64,000 bases of DNA from Tetracentron sinense (taxonomy: Eukaryota > Streptophyta > Magnoliopsida > Trochodendrales > Trochodendraceae). Positions 33,648 through 45,292 of the stretch are shown here, in pieces; position 1 is the first letter of the stretch; the number at the start of each line of letters is the position of its first letter. Location of the stretch: NCBI GenBank assembly GCA_015143295.1, contig CM026570.1:10316047-10380046 (forward strand), in the 5' to 3' direction. Both the position numbers and the translations under genes were made by a program. Under the pieces are notes generated by a model, which had not been told where the DNA came from, did not search any database, and was given only the letters and a program-made list of their open reading frames with translations.

Positions 33648-35225
33648 ATGGATCAATTAGTGGATGGACATGAGACTGATCCTGATACCCCGACATCTCA
33701 GCAGCTGCAAGCCCCGAGCCTCGAGGCAAGAATGACTGAGAATTCCCGGAGCATAGAAGAGCTGAAAAACATTGTGCATGATTTTATGCGAGCAGTAACA
33801 CATGCTCTCTCCTCCTCAAATCCTCGACCGGCCGATGTGCCAGACCCATCACAAGCTAATCCGCCACATATCAACAATCTTATCCCACAACCACCTGTCA
33901 TCAACATCCCTCCATCACCTATTCAACCACAAACCGACTTTACCTTCGGCATGCCACCTCCTCCTGTTCAACCACAACCCATTCCCCACATCATACCTCT
34001 CATCACTGACCAGTTTGAGGAGGAGGAAGCTAGGGCCGGCAATGAACCCCATACTGGATCAACTCACATATCTTCCAGTTCGGCACAGATTCCAGATGCT
34101 TACAAGGAGAGGATTGAGAAGTTAGAAGAATTGGTGAAGACAGTGCAAGGAACCCGTAAATCTGCAGATTTCAAAGACATGTGCATGCACCCAGGGATTC
34201 AATTGCCCCGGGATTTCAAGATACCTGATTTCGATAAGTACAATGGGAAGGGATGTCCCGAGATGCACCTAAGGGTTTACCGAGGAGAGCTGTTCCAGTT
34301 GGAACACGATAACAAACTCTTGGTCCAGTTATTTCAGAAGAGTCTGAAAGGAGCAGCCCTACAGTGGTTCACTAAAGTCGACCCTAACAAAGTCAAGACA
34401 TGGGAGGGCCTCTGTGAAACTTTCTTGGCTAAATACTCATACAATGTCGATCTAGTCCCCCAGAGGGTAGATTTGGAAAAAATGTCACAGAGGGATAATG
34501 AGTCCTTCATCGAGTACTCTGTTCGATGGAGAGAAGTCGCTGGAAAAATGAGCACCTCTCTGCCGGAAGATGAGCAAGTGACTACTTTCCTCCGCACTCT
34601 CAAGCATCCGCTAAAGACTCTCTTGGCCGCACAACCAGTCTCTGATTTCAGTACAATGGCCAAATGTGGCGCTAGGATTGAGGCAACCATGGACGATATA
34701 GGGGCATTTGACATGTTCCAAGCTTCAAAGGGTGCATCCTCTTCCCGTGCTCCCCTGCCTCCAAGGAAGGACAACAGAAGGAAAGAGAGTGATGGACAAA
34801 TGGTCGCGGCCATTCGAGTCCCCAACCTCCCTCAACAACCTCGGCAACCACCGCAGCCTCGGCAGCCTCAACAAGCTCCACAGAATCAAAGGAAACTCCT
34901 CTCTCATCAAATGACCTTTGAACAAAGAAGAAATCGGGTATTCACGCCGCTCCCGTATTCTTTGACATCGCTGCTCCCTTTCTTGTTGAATAAGAAATTG
35001 ATCACTCTGAAGGAACCCCAGCCTCCACCAGTAGTTCTCCCAAAGGGTTACAGACCAGACCAACACTGTGGATATCATCAGTCGCCAGGACATCCTACGG
35101 ATCTATGCTATGACTTCAAGCATGCTATCCAAGACCTATTGGAGACAGATGCAATTCGCTTTGAACCAGGAAATGAGGACATCACTCAAGTCCCTCTGCC
35201 CAACCATGCTACTCCTGGAAATTAA
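33648..35225 (+). CDS. gag: Gag polyprotein of the TR-GAG element (intact, 525 aa)
   Basis: Structural capsid protein of a Ty3/gypsy retrotransposon, expected to assemble the cytoplasmic particle that packages element RNA. Residues about 1-55 are charged and possibly helical; 60-130 are Pro/Gln-rich; about 150-172 form a short coiled coil (YKERIEKLEELVKTVQ). The retrotransposon Gag core is at about 190-310 with GAALQWF, FLAKYSYN and SVRWREVAGKM. A second P/Q-rich linker lies around 395-420, and a C-terminal zinc-knuckle-like CGYHQSPGHPTDLC at about 474-487 is followed by a conserved-type HAIQDLLE. The ATG at 33648 begins a continuous frame, and the truncated-looking relative at 62393 starts at the same codon with the same total length. 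It ends without overlapping a pol frame, so no Gag-Pol fusion is possible. Confidence 0.92.
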   Translation: MDQLVDGHETDPDTPTSQQLQAPSLEARMTENSRSIEELKNIVHDFMRAVTHALSSSNPRPADVPDPSQANPPHINNLIPQPPVINIPPSPIQPQTDFTFGMPPPPVQPQPIPHIIPLITDQFEEEEARAGNEPHTGSTHISSSSAQIPDAYKERIEKLEELVKTVQGTRKSADFKDMCMHPGIQLPRDFKIPDFDKYNGKGCPEMHLRVYRGELFQLEHDNKLLVQLFQKSLKGAALQWFTKVDPNKVKTWEGLCETFLAKYSYNVDLVPQRVDLEKMSQRDNESFIEYSVRWREVAGKMSTSLPEDEQVTTFLRTLKHPLKTLLAAQPVSDFSTMAKCGARIEATMDDIGAFDMFQASKGASSSRAPLPPRKDNRRKESDGQMVAAIRVPNLPQQPRQPPQPRQPQQAPQNQRKLLSHQMTFEQRRNRVFTPLPYSLTSLLPFLLNKKLITLKEPQPPPVVLPKGYRPDQHCGYHQSPGHPTDLCYDFKHAIQDLLETDAIRFEPGNEDITQVPLPNHATPGN

Positions 35226-35915
35226 GGTTGCATCGGCCAGAATCTTCAGTCAAATTTTGAGCAAACTCTGATTTTTTGTGATGTCTTTGCTTTATTTTCA
35301 TCAGTTATCTTGCAGTTAGCCACAGTGGCCCGTGTCGGTCTCTTTTCCCCAATCTAATCGGTCAGTGGCCAGTCGCCTTACTTCAGTTGCTTTGTTTTGA
35401 AGTCAGTTTGTGTCCAGTGGCCTTTGTTTTAGTGTCTTTTGTCGTGTTTGTTCACCCATTAATATCTTAATGAAATGACTCGTTTAAATCAAATTCTCAC
35501 TATGCTCTGAGATGCTTACTTTGGGAACCGAACTAGCTTTTAATGCCCTAGGAATAATTTGATAAAGGTTGATCACTCAAATCGATGGATATCCTTACAA
35601 GATTGAACATTCCTGAACAAGAACAATACAAGAATTGAAGACCTCTCTGAGTCATCAAGTGTCAATCAACTGAAATGAGGATGATGCAATGTCCATACAT
35701 GCTCTCGACCAATCAAGGAAAAGATATGAGGCCATCTCTTGATACCCCTTTCAATATCTCTCTTACCCATGCTGTATACATATTCGCTAGTTAGACCTTT
35801 GAGCCTGCTAACCTTTATTTCAAACACCCACATATGGGCACTCCTTGAAAGTCAAAGAACAATACAAAGGAACAGCCAGCAAAGAGCAACAGCATCAAGT
35901 GGCCTTTCGGCCGAA

Positions 35916-35966
35916 CTACGTCTTGACCTGATCCCTATTTGGGTACGTAGGCAGCCTGAAATCAGG
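35916..35966 (+). other. Internal copy of the two-hairpin module
   Basis: CTACG (35916), weak stem CCC (35933-35935)/GGG (35941-35943), TACGTAGGCA (35944-35953), strong stem CCTGA (35955-35959)/TCAGG (35962-35966). An outer CCGAA/TTCGG pairing is also possible (35911/35967). It lies inside the element, not in an LTR, so it is either an LTR relic or an independently retained signal. Confidence 0.55.
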
Positions 35967-36361
35967 TTCGGTCATAACAAAACAAATGTTCACAATACAA
36001 GGCAACTGTGTACAAAGAAAAACAAAAAAAAAAAAAAAAGAGAAGAAAAGAAAAGCACTTGGCCAAAAGGCGAAGCAAAGCTTCATTAAAGGGAAAAATG
36101 CAGAAGCTGGTTCTATACCAACAATGAACAAAGGTCATAGGGTGCCTTATCCTTGCTGAGGCATTGAATTTTGAGCTTGATCTCGTTTCTAGCCAAACCA
36201 CGTTTCGTCCTAGATATTAAGCCCTCCTTGATCCCTGAAAGGACTTGAGCATCAATGGTCAAAAGCATTCATCACCATTTTCGACAGGCAATGACGAGAG
36301 AAGAGCGGAACATTATCAAAGCAAATTCGAGAGCAGAACATGAGAAATGCAAAGCTTGTAT

Positions 36362-36595
36362 ACCCAGTCCTGGTGAACCCGAAAGAGCCCAGGGGCAAAA
36401 AAGGGATAAATCAAACTTCTAAATTCACGGGCATAGCAAGGAATCACCAATCCGGCTACTGCGCAAAAATTACGTGAACCCAGTCCTGGTGAAAACCTGA
36501 AAAGGCCCAGGGGCAAAAAAGGGACAAAGATCAACATGTACAACCCAGTCCTGGTGATAACCTGAAAAGGCCCAGGGGCAAAAAAGGGAAAGATA
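36362..36595 (+). repeat. Three-unit repeat with purine tract-like ends
   Basis: ACCCAGTCCTGGTGA ... GGCCCAGGGGCAAAAAAGGG occurs at about 36362, 36478 and 36544. The GGGGCAAAAAAGGG core resembles the element's own purine tract (AAAAGGGGCAGC). Confidence 0.75.
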
Positions 36596-37192
36596 AACAA
36601 GTGCAAGCTTTGCTAGCCGATGATCAAACATCATGATCAACCACGGCTTAATTATCTTTCTCTGAAGGCTAAAGAACCTAGCTAGGTCTCCCATTATAAG
36701 CAATCTCAGGTACTGTTCAAAATACAAACAGTCAATTTCATTGTTTACAGTCTGCTAGTCAACTGTCAGTCCACCACTTGTCAGTCAGTTCATTTGTCTT
36801 TCTAACAAGTCAATCGTATCATTTGTCAGTTATTCACACTTTTTAGTCAAGTTTCAACCTCCAGTAGAGTCAGCTCAATGTCGACTGTTCATTCTCACTG
36901 GTGCAAGGAAAGTATTGATACTAGGGCAAAGCAAAGTCAGTAGACTATCCCGGGCAAACACAGATATCTGAAGCGGATCGGTACATCCTGGGGGGCAAGT
37001 GCCAACAATCGGATCACCCGAGTAAGGGGCATTTCAAATCTATGAGGTTATTTGTGCAAGGAGGCAGAGATTCAGGTTAAGGCTCAGGGTCACCGCTCTC
37101 ATTCCTCATATCAAACTCATCTTGCTTTCTTTGTTTCACGAACTTCCTATCATTCCAGATCACTATCTTTGGTTTTGCTTGCTTGCTTTTCA

Positions 37193-37816
37193 GGTGGACC
37201 AGTCGGGCGGCTGTCTTTACCCTCATCTCCTTTGCTTACTTCCGTGTAAAGCAGTCGGGCGGCTGTCTTTACCCTGCTTGCTTGCTTCCGCGTAAAGCAG
37301 TCGGGCGGCTGTCTTTACTTGCTTGCTTACTTTTCAGGTGAACCGGTCGGACGACTGTCTTCACCTTCATCTCTTTTGCTTGCTTCCGTGTAAAGCAGTC
37401 AGGCGGCTGTCTTTACCCTATTTGCTTGCTTTCCAGGTATAGCAGTCGGGCGGCTGTCTTCACCTTCATCTCCTTCGCTTGCTTCCGTGTAAAGCAGTCG
37501 GGCGGCTGTCTTTACTTGCTTGCTTACTTTTTAGGTGAACCCGTCGGGCGGCTGTCTTCACCTTCATCTCCTTCGTTTGCTTCCGTGTAAAGCAGTCGGG
37601 CGGCTGTTTTTACCCTGCTTGCTTGCTTTCCTGGTGGACCAGTCGGGCGGCTGCCTTCATCCTCATCACCTATGTTTGTTTTCGTGTAAAGCAGTCGGGC
37701 GACTGTCTTTACTCTCTCATCTTTCTTGCTTGCTCCAGGTAAAGCAGTCGGGCGGCTGTCTTTACTCTCCTCTCTCTTGGCTTGCTACTCTGTCAGACAA
37801 TCGGGCGGTTGTCTAC
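37193..37816 (+). repeat. Array of about 13 hairpin-forming repeats
   Basis: Units of about 45-53 bp alternate two spacer types and share AGTCGGGCGGCTGTCTTTAC. In most units the core folds as GTAAAG-CAGTC-GGGC-GGCTG-T-CTTTAC. Variants keep pairing by matched changes: GGTGAA with TTCACC (units near 37340 and 37535), CAGTC with GACTG (37693), AGACAATC with GGTTGTCT (37794-37813). Spacers are pyrimidine-rich (CTTGCTTGCTT). It sits in the 3' non-coding region just upstream of the purine tract. Confidence 0.8.
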
Positions 37817-37980
37817 AATCTTGCTCTGCTAGTTCATTATTTTAGGAGTACACTAAGTTGGAACGAACGAGTATCCACTCCTCTTCCTCACCATGTGTGC
37901 TTTCATCCATCCTGCTTGCTGGTAAAAATTGGTTGATTCCAGTCTTTGTCATTCAATTGCCAAACTCGGTACTCTCTGAC

Positions 37981-37992
37981 AAAAAGGGGCAG
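37981..37992 (+). other. Polypurine tract
   Basis: AAAAGGGGCAGC lies immediately before the right LTR (37993), as expected for the plus-strand primer. Confidence 0.7.
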
Positions 37993-40397
37993 CTGTAAGC
38001 ACCCCATTTTTACACCCCCCTAAGCCCTAGGACGAACCCTAGTGAAACCTTAGGACAACCCCTAAAACCTTAGAATCTCCCCCCTAAGCTTTGGGCTCAA
38101 GGCCCATTACACTAGGACAAATCCTAGGAGAGACCTAGGACAAACCCTATGGGCTCAAGGCCCACTACACAACCCATCCAAAAAAAAGCCTTAAAACCAA
38201 GGCCCAAACACTTTAGGGCCCACACTTGGGCCCACCTCAACTCATGAGGATCACATGGGTGGGACCCACAAACCCTAAATCCAAAATGGGCGGGAATTGC
38301 CCTAAATGGTTGCCCACAACCCTTTTGACCCAAGTGGATTTGGGTTTGGCCCGAAATAGCATGAAATCGGTAATGTCCCCAATCGAATTACCGACATTAA
38401 GTTTTTGGCCTATTTTTTTAATGTCCCCATTTGGATTACCGACATTACCGTGTTTCCAGGTTTAGCGTGTGCAGGCTCCACTGCAGCACCACCAGAGGCT
38501 TGGGACCTCCCCCATTGGTCCCTGGACCTTCCCTAAATACCCTAAATGCCCTTGGGCGTCCTCCTTCATTTCCTATAAATCTCAAGCCATCCCCATGCAA
38601 AATCCAAGATTTTCCATTTGCATCAAACCCCTGTCCGAGCTCATCCAGTAACTAGGACTTGTTTGAACCCTCCTTCAGTATCATTAGGCCGTCCTAGGCC
38701 AGTCCTGGACACCGCCACCACCTTGGCTCCACCTCAACCGACCGTCCAAGGGTAGGGATCATCCCTCACCCCTCCTTTTTGCTGCTCTTACTGTAAGGGA
38801 CCCCTGGTCCTGATCCAGGGGTCCCCTTTTGCTTTCCCTTCAATTGTATGGTTGCTACAGCCGAGGATAGGGGTCCCCCGCCTTCACCATAGGTGTAGGG
38901 AACTCCCTAGAGGCTAAGTTCGGGTGCAACACTTCACCCATTGTGCATGGAAGCCTCCCATAGGGTCTGAGGGTCCCTCAAGCCATGAGAGAACCTTTAG
39001 ACCCCTTTTGGTTCAAAGCCAGTGGGCAAAAATCGGTTTTTGAAAGAATCTGCTAGTGGTCGGTAGAATAATTGCCGACCACACAAAATTGGGCTAAAAG
39101 CTTAATGTCCCCATTTGGTTTACCGACATGCTCAAAATAGCCTAAAAACTCTTTGTCCCCATTTGGTTTACCGACATAATGAGCTTATTTTGGTACTGAC
39201 TTCGGGCGCTTGTGGGGCCCACATGCCAAGTCCTCTGGGATCCACCCCAGGCTTGTTGGAAAGCTCTTGATCTCCCCTAGCTCCCTGTAAAATTTCAGGT
39301 TCAGGGGCCATGCCTAACCATGATTAACAGACCCCTAAAGATGGGTTAAAATACTGTTCATAGTGTCGGCAGTTCAAATGCCTACATTACAGACTAATTT
39401 TTACCTGACTTTGAGTCCCTGTAGGGCCCACACCTGGCATATTCAGAGGCTGAGACCTATACCATTTGAAAGGTGACACTTCCAACTTTCTAACCTTGCT
39501 TTTGTTTTACCCAAGGGTGATCCCTAACCCTAGTTAATCACCCACAAACTCTGGTTAAAATATTGCTGAAATGGAGGTAATCCGATTACCTCCATTTTGG
39601 AATTTCTTGATTTTGGGCTTTGTGAAGGGCCCAAACCTGGTAGGAGGCCACTCTAGGCCCTGCCATACCCTTTGGGCCCATCCTTGACTGACCTTGACCC
39701 TTAACCATGGTTAAAATGGCCCCCCGGTTAATGTTTAACCATGGTTAAGCACCACTTAACCCCACAAAAAATATGGAAAAATCCCTAAAAATCCATAAAA
39801 ATGCAAAACACCAAAAAAATATCAATCTTGCTTGCTTGCTTGCTTTCTTAACCATGGTTAGGCCCTCTAACCATGGTTAACACCTTTCTAACTGCGGTTA
39901 GACTCTACTTTGCACTTGACCAACTCGATCAGCCAACCCTAACCTCCGGGCTAGACCCTTGACCACCTTGCACACACACACACCCCTAGCCTTGGCACGG
40001 ACTCATGTGCCAGAACTACGCTCGGTCTGATCTCACCCCTATGTGAGTACGTAGGCAATCCAACTCGGATTCGACCCCAGTCTAGACAACCCCTAGTCTA
40101 GCTTGCTTTGCTTATTTTTTGATTAACATTTCATTAAGCACTTAAGCATTTAATTAATTTTGAGATTAAACTTGGCTTAACTATAGGGAGTAGGTAACCA
40201 TTTCTTAAATGGGGGTCTTGGGGTGCCTAACACCTTCCTCAAGGCTTAATCGAGCCACTTACCCTAATCTTTGATAGACCTTTTGCCTTATCCAAATAAT
40301 TGCTTACCCGGGACCTATCCCTAAGAATGAATAGGTGGCGACTCTAAAAGCCAATCTTTGCTTTTATGTGGGCGGACCGCAAAATCCCGTGCTCACA
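37993..40397 (+). repeat. Right LTR of the TR-GAG element
   Basis: 2,405 bp. TATA box TATAAAT at 38574-38580. Compared with the left LTR it has an extra 20 bases where TTAACCATGGTTA occurs twice, explained by slippage or deletion between these repeats in the left LTR. Confidence 0.9.
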
Positions 40398-41230
40398 TAC
40401 TTATTTGAAAAATAATAATAAAAAATATCTTTTTATGAACGATTTGTGAACTCAAAGTATAAATTTGCCAAACATAATAAAAAATATCAGTGAATTTGAA
40501 TAAAAAAATTAGACAAACTAAGATTGTTTTGAAACCACTATGTGGTTCGCTCAATTTTACGAACTAGACGGAACCGAACCACGAACCAGTTCGGGTTCGC
40601 TCGGTTCGCGGTTCGCTATAGCATGTAGCGAACTTGGTAACCTTGCCTCAAACCATCAACTACCCTTTGAAACTACGTGTGGCTTGATTCCACTGATAGT
40701 GGATACGTAGGCAACCTGATCGGGTTCAGCTCCCCCATTATAGAACCTCTATTTTGTTCTTGTCCTGTCTATCCCAGTTCATTTATTTATGTAAATATTA
40801 CATTGTTTAGCATATAAATCAAACTTCAAGCTTCTTCTATGGTTTTCTTTATTTGATTCAGACTTAAGAAGTAGGTAACCATCTCACGATAAGAGTTTAG
40901 GGGTGCCTATATAACACCTTCCCCTAACTCAAATGAATCCCTTACCTTGAACTCTATTTCTAAACCATGCCTTATCCAACCATCTCAGGGACCCTATTTC
41001 CCTTAGAATTGCAATAGGTGACGACCCTCGACCCAATTGCGATTTATTGCTTGTTCCTCATCGGGTTCAATCCTGATCGGGAACAGAGGTTAAAAGCCCA
41101 TGCTTTCAGGGATATTTTTTAAAACAAAAAATTTTAGGGATATTTTGGGTATAGCAAAGAATGGGGTGAGCAGGGCCTTGGTGAGACGTTCTTCTTTCGG
41201 AGCGTTTTGCCAAGAGAGCGAGGAGTTCAG

Positions 41231-42290
41231 TTATGACGCCACCGAGGTTACCATGTGTCCCTTTTAACACTTTTTAACCGTGATTAAGATTCACCCAGGG
41301 TTCACTTACTTATCTTTGTTTTTTAGAAAAAATTATGAAACAAAAATTTAACCTGAAAAGTTAGTGAATTTTAACCAAGGTTTCAAAAAAATAATATTTT
41401 TTTTCTAAAAACCACGAATAAGTAGGTGAAACCTAGGGGTAGATGAATCTTAACCACAGTTGGAATCCGGTTACGCCCTTAAAGTTGCCATGTGTCTCTT
41501 TTGACACCCCTTAACTATGGTTAAGATTCATCTATCCCTAGGATTCACCCATCTATCCTTAGTTTTTTTTTAAAATATTAATTTTTTAAACCCTGGTTAA
41601 AATTCACTAACTCCGATGATTAATTTTTCTTTTACATTTTTTTTTTCTAAAATCCAAGTTTAAGTGGGTGAAAACTAAGGGTGGGTGACTCTTAACCACA
41701 GTTAAGAAGTGTTAAAAAGGGACACATGGCGACCTCAGTTGGGTAGAGAATTTCAAGTCTTATATGTATGGATAGTTAGATGAGTAAGGGATAGTATGGG
41801 AATCAAGCAAAATATTCAATCAAGTGTTTATCTTATATAATGATTATAATAAGGGTAGTTTGGGAATTATGAACAAATTCATCTATATTTTTAAGGGGGA
41901 ATTATTATTCTATATAAGATAAGATATACATAGAGGATAGGTCCACTGAAAAACAATTAACCCTAGGAGTTAGTGAATTGGGTCGATGAATCTTAACCAT
42001 AGTTGGAGTCTCGTTATGCCCTTGAGCTTGGCATGGGTCTCTTTTGACACCCATTAATTGTGGTTAAGATTCATCTACCCCTAGAGTTCACCCACATGTC
42101 CTTAGTTTTTAGAAAAAAATTATTAATTTTTTAAAACCCTAGATAAAATTCACTAATTCCTAAGGTTAATTTTTTTATATCCTAAAATCCGATAATAAGT
42201 GGTTGAACCTTAAGGGTGAGTGAGTCTTAACCACATTTAATGATTGTTAAAAGGGACACATGGTGACTTCAGTGGCGTAACCGGACTCTT
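41231..42290. mobile_element. MITE cluster, copy 2
   Basis: Counterpart of 12324-13367, same three members and order, with scattered substitutions. Confidence 0.6.
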
Positions 42291-44626
42291 TGAATTTCAA
42301 GCCTAATAGATAGATGAGTAGGGGTAGTATGGAACTCAAGCAAGCATTCAATTAAATGTTTGTTTTATATAATGATTATGATAAGGGTGTTTTGAAAACT
42401 TTGCAAAATTTCATCTACGTTTTCAAGGGTTCAATATATACAAGATAAGAATGGTTAAGTAAATATAAGATAAGAAGAAGAAGAAAATGAGATAAGAGCA
42501 AATGATAGTTTTGGAATTACAAATGATTCAATCAATGTTTTGAACATGGGACATTTTTTCGAGTAAAGAGCAAAATTTATGTATTTTTGGAATAGTTATT
42601 TCATAATAAGGATGTATTGAGATTCCTAGCATATACCTAGTTTTTATTGATTATCCTTCTCCATTTTTTCTTATAAATCTTAATCCTCTAGCCCCATTAC
42701 AACCCTTATTACTGACCATATGATCTTAGGTGGGTTGGTGGTGTGATTGGAGGGGTTTCCAATTGATGATATTTTTTCCTTGAGATCTTATTATTATTTG
42801 TTTTAGCTTTTGTATTCAATTTTTAATATATTTGAGAGAAGACCTATAAAATATTTGAGTGCATTATTCTAAGTGATTTAAAATCTTTATGAGATTTGAA
42901 GTCAAAGTTTTTATCTAGATGTCTCTCTTATTTGTATGTGTTTTAAGTTTGTTGGTACGAATGGTTATGAGCTTAGCATACACACAAATTCCGAGTTCGC
43001 TTGTTAATGGAGAAACTTGGAAAACATGATGAACTTTTTGCAAAACTTTTATTTGAATGCTTTAGCCTATATTCAAGAAGATCAATCGGTTAAGTGTTTT
43101 GTTTAAAAGTTGATTTATTGCTAGGGATTGACAATATTCAGGTTATGGGGTGTGATGAGTGTGCAATAGTACACTCAAAATTAGTTATTATGTAACCTTT
43201 TATCACCATTTTTAAGCTGAATTCAGGATTTAAAGTATATATTTAACTTGTTTCCCCTCTATAAATTATGAATTCTAAATATTTTTATATTATTTTATGC
43301 AAGAAATTCGAGTAAAGAGTTTTTATGGAAATCAACAGATAAAGAAAAGTCAAAAAGACGAAAGAAGAATCCTAACTTGGACCATTTTTGGGATTAGAGA
43401 AAATAAAGCCCAAGTTCAAGAAGCCCAAGACCCAAGTCAAAAAGTCAAAGTCCAAGACCAAGTATAGAAAGATTCTCTCACACATGGGTAGGGAATCTTA
43501 ACAAGATATCGATGATGTGATTTTGGCACAAAAATGATGAAATTCTCTTGAATTAAAAAGAAGTGTGAGTGTGTTTTATTGATTTTTCTATTTTAGAAAA
43601 ATGAGAAAATCTAAATCAAATAAAAACCGAAAGGGAAGAGCAACAATTGCATACATCCATGCCATATGGACATCCTACCATCACTCTGCATATGCTCGTG
43701 CTAATCTCAGTCTCTTCTCTTTTCTTATTATTGTTTTAGTTTTTTCTTTGTATGGATTGCTAAATTCCTAGTTTGAATATATCTTTCAATTGAATCTCCT
43801 GGGTTTAAATGTTTTCATGGGTTTAATCACGTTTTACTCGTACTTAGATAATAATTCTTGATTTCTCAAAGGGAGAACTATTATCTCAAAGGATATGATC
43901 ATTTGCTGCGATATTGCCTCTGAGCATTGTCGACTTCAAATCTTTCTGGTGAGGTTATTGTTTGGGTTAAAACTTGGTTTGGATTGTTGAGTAAAAATTG
44001 ATTTTAGGTTTTTATTATAAATTGAATTTCTACATCTTCCGATTGAGGGTTTGGGATGTGAAATCTCCAATTGAGTTATACTTTAAATTAATCGAATTAA
44101 TATTACACCGTTAAGAGGAGAAAATCCGATGTCTTGACGCTTTCTCTCATTGATATTCACTCTAAATTATTTGTAACTTTTTTTTTATTAAAAATCTACA
44201 ATATCTTTTATTTACAAGTGTTTCCTTCCTTCACTTTTCCATTTGGACCGACAACCCTTTATTGTACTGCATAAGTACCGCATATCTTTGAGCGACATCA
44301 ACTCACAAGAAAAATATGATTTTCAATTAATGATTTCAAAGAGAAATAAGGAGAAGAAGAATAAAACAGTTGACATCAGCTATTAATTCTTCTGAAGGAA
44401 GACAACAAAGAGAGGATAGAAACCTACTCGAGTTAAGGAGTTGTTTTATAGTGTCTCATCGCTTGCTGTTTTAGAGGTAAGGCATTTTCTCCCACTCCAT
44501 TGATGTAATTGGCCTTTTAATAAATAAGTAGGGGTCTTGCCTAACCCCCCCTCCCTCACGGGATGATTTTATTTTAAAAAAAATTCATATTATTTTCTTT
44601 TCAAATCAAAGTTTTTTAGATGTAAA
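42291..44626. other. Non-coding stretch, counterpart of 13368-15680
   Basis: No gene recognised; many substitutions and small indels relative to copy 1. Confidence 0.5.
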
Positions 44627-44926
44627 TGTGAGCGCGGGTTTCGGGGGAACCCTGGTTTGCATCTCACGGGTTGAGTTAAGAGTCGCCACCTATTCATTCG
44701 GAAGAGATAAGTCCTAGGGATTTGGATAAGGTCTTAGTCTGCAGTCTGAGGTCAAGGTAAGAGGTTCGGTTAAGTCCGGGGAAGGGGTTAGGCACCCCGG
44801 CACTTCCACTTATCAGTGGTTCCCTACTTGCTAGGATTAAGCCAAACTAATCTCAATTTTAATCGAATGCCTTAAGTATTTAAGAAAATGTTAATCTAAG
44901 AAAGAGAAAATCCTAGACTAGGGTCG

Positions 44927-44987
44927 AACCCGGGTTGGGCTGCCTACGTACTCACATAGGGGTGAGATCAGACCGAGCGTAGTTCTG
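44927..44987 (-). other. Two-hairpin LTR module (minus strand)
   Basis: Read on the minus strand: CTACG, stem CTCAC/GTGAG (44951-44966), TACGTAGGCA (44941-44950), stem AACCC/GGGTT (44927-44936). A further hairpin CCACT-GATA-AGTGG lies at about 44806-44820, at the place where the TR-GAG LTR has CCATTT/AAATGG. Confidence 0.6.
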
Positions 44988-45096
44988 GCACATGAGCCCG
45001 TGTTAAGGCTAGGGGTGTGTGTGTGCACCAAGGGTGGTTTAGGGTCTAGCCGGGAGGCTAGGGGTGGTTGACCGAGTTGGTCAAGTTCTTGGTATT

Positions 45097-45292
45097 GGGC
45101 CCAGTAGGCCTAAGGTAAGTCCGATAGACTAGGGTTGGGCCCTGTAGGCCGAGAGTGAAGCCTGGTAGGCTAGTTTGGGCCCAGTAGGTCGAAATTGGGC
45201 CCGGTAGGCCAAGGATGAGCCCGGTAGGCTAGGGTTTGGCTTGTAGGCCGAGATTAGGCCCGGTAGGCCAAGGGATGAGGCCCGGTAGGCCC
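45097..45292. repeat. Short-unit minisatellite in the solo LTR
   Basis: About nine degenerate units of 20-26 bp with GGCCCGGTAGGCC or GGGCCCAGTAGGCC cores. Confidence 0.65.

Larger units (their letters stand above)
35226..37980 (+). other. 3' non-coding region of the TR-GAG element
   Basis: No reverse transcriptase, integrase or other domain is found in any frame. It holds an extra copy of the TACGTAGGCA module (35916-35966), an A-rich run at about 36020-36055, a three-unit repeat (36362-36595) and the hairpin array (37193-37816). Short frames on both strands are incidental. Confidence 0.75.
30247..40397 (+). mobile_element. Complete TR-GAG-type non-autonomous Ty3/gypsy retrotransposon
   Basis: Two LTRs (30247-32631 and 37993-40397, both TG...CA) bounded by the 5-bp duplication TACTT (30242-30246 and 40398-40402); copy 1 has a single TACTT at the empty site. 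It has a tRNA-Arg primer site after the left LTR, a purine tract before the right LTR, and one gag gene. The 2.77 kb after gag has no protease, reverse transcriptase, RNase H or integrase. About 30 substitutions separate the LTRs by eye (about 1.3%), so insertion is fairly recent and younger than the large duplication. LTR length, the tRNA-Arg primer and Gag style point to the Tat/Ogre side of plant gypsy elements; mobility would require proteins in trans. Confidence 0.9.
30015..40645. mobile_element. Mutator-like MITE, copy 2, split by a retrotransposon
   Basis: Duplicate of 11268-11739. CCTCAAACCA flanks it at 30005-30014 and 40646-40655; the 30247-40397 element inserted at its internal TACTT. 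Confidence 0.7.
27801..41108 (+). mobile_element. Solo gypsy LTR, copy 2, split by a retrotransposon
   Basis: Same LTR as 9060-12204, with GGGAC (27796-27800) and GGGAT (41109-41113) at its ends. The left part is 27801-30246 and the right part 40403-41108. It contains the hAT MITE at 29307-29883 and the Mutator-like MITE at 30015-40645. The TATA box is at 28526-28533. Confidence 0.85.

Noticed and set aside
34334-34825. 163-codon antisense frame, repeated at 63079-63570
   Set aside because: Shadow of the gag core on the opposite strand. Its conservation follows from gag conservation.
37193-37816. Regularly spaced repeats resembling a CRISPR array
   Set aside because: Plant retrotransposon context, variable unit length, related spacers of two types and no cas genes. 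It is a transposon minisatellite.
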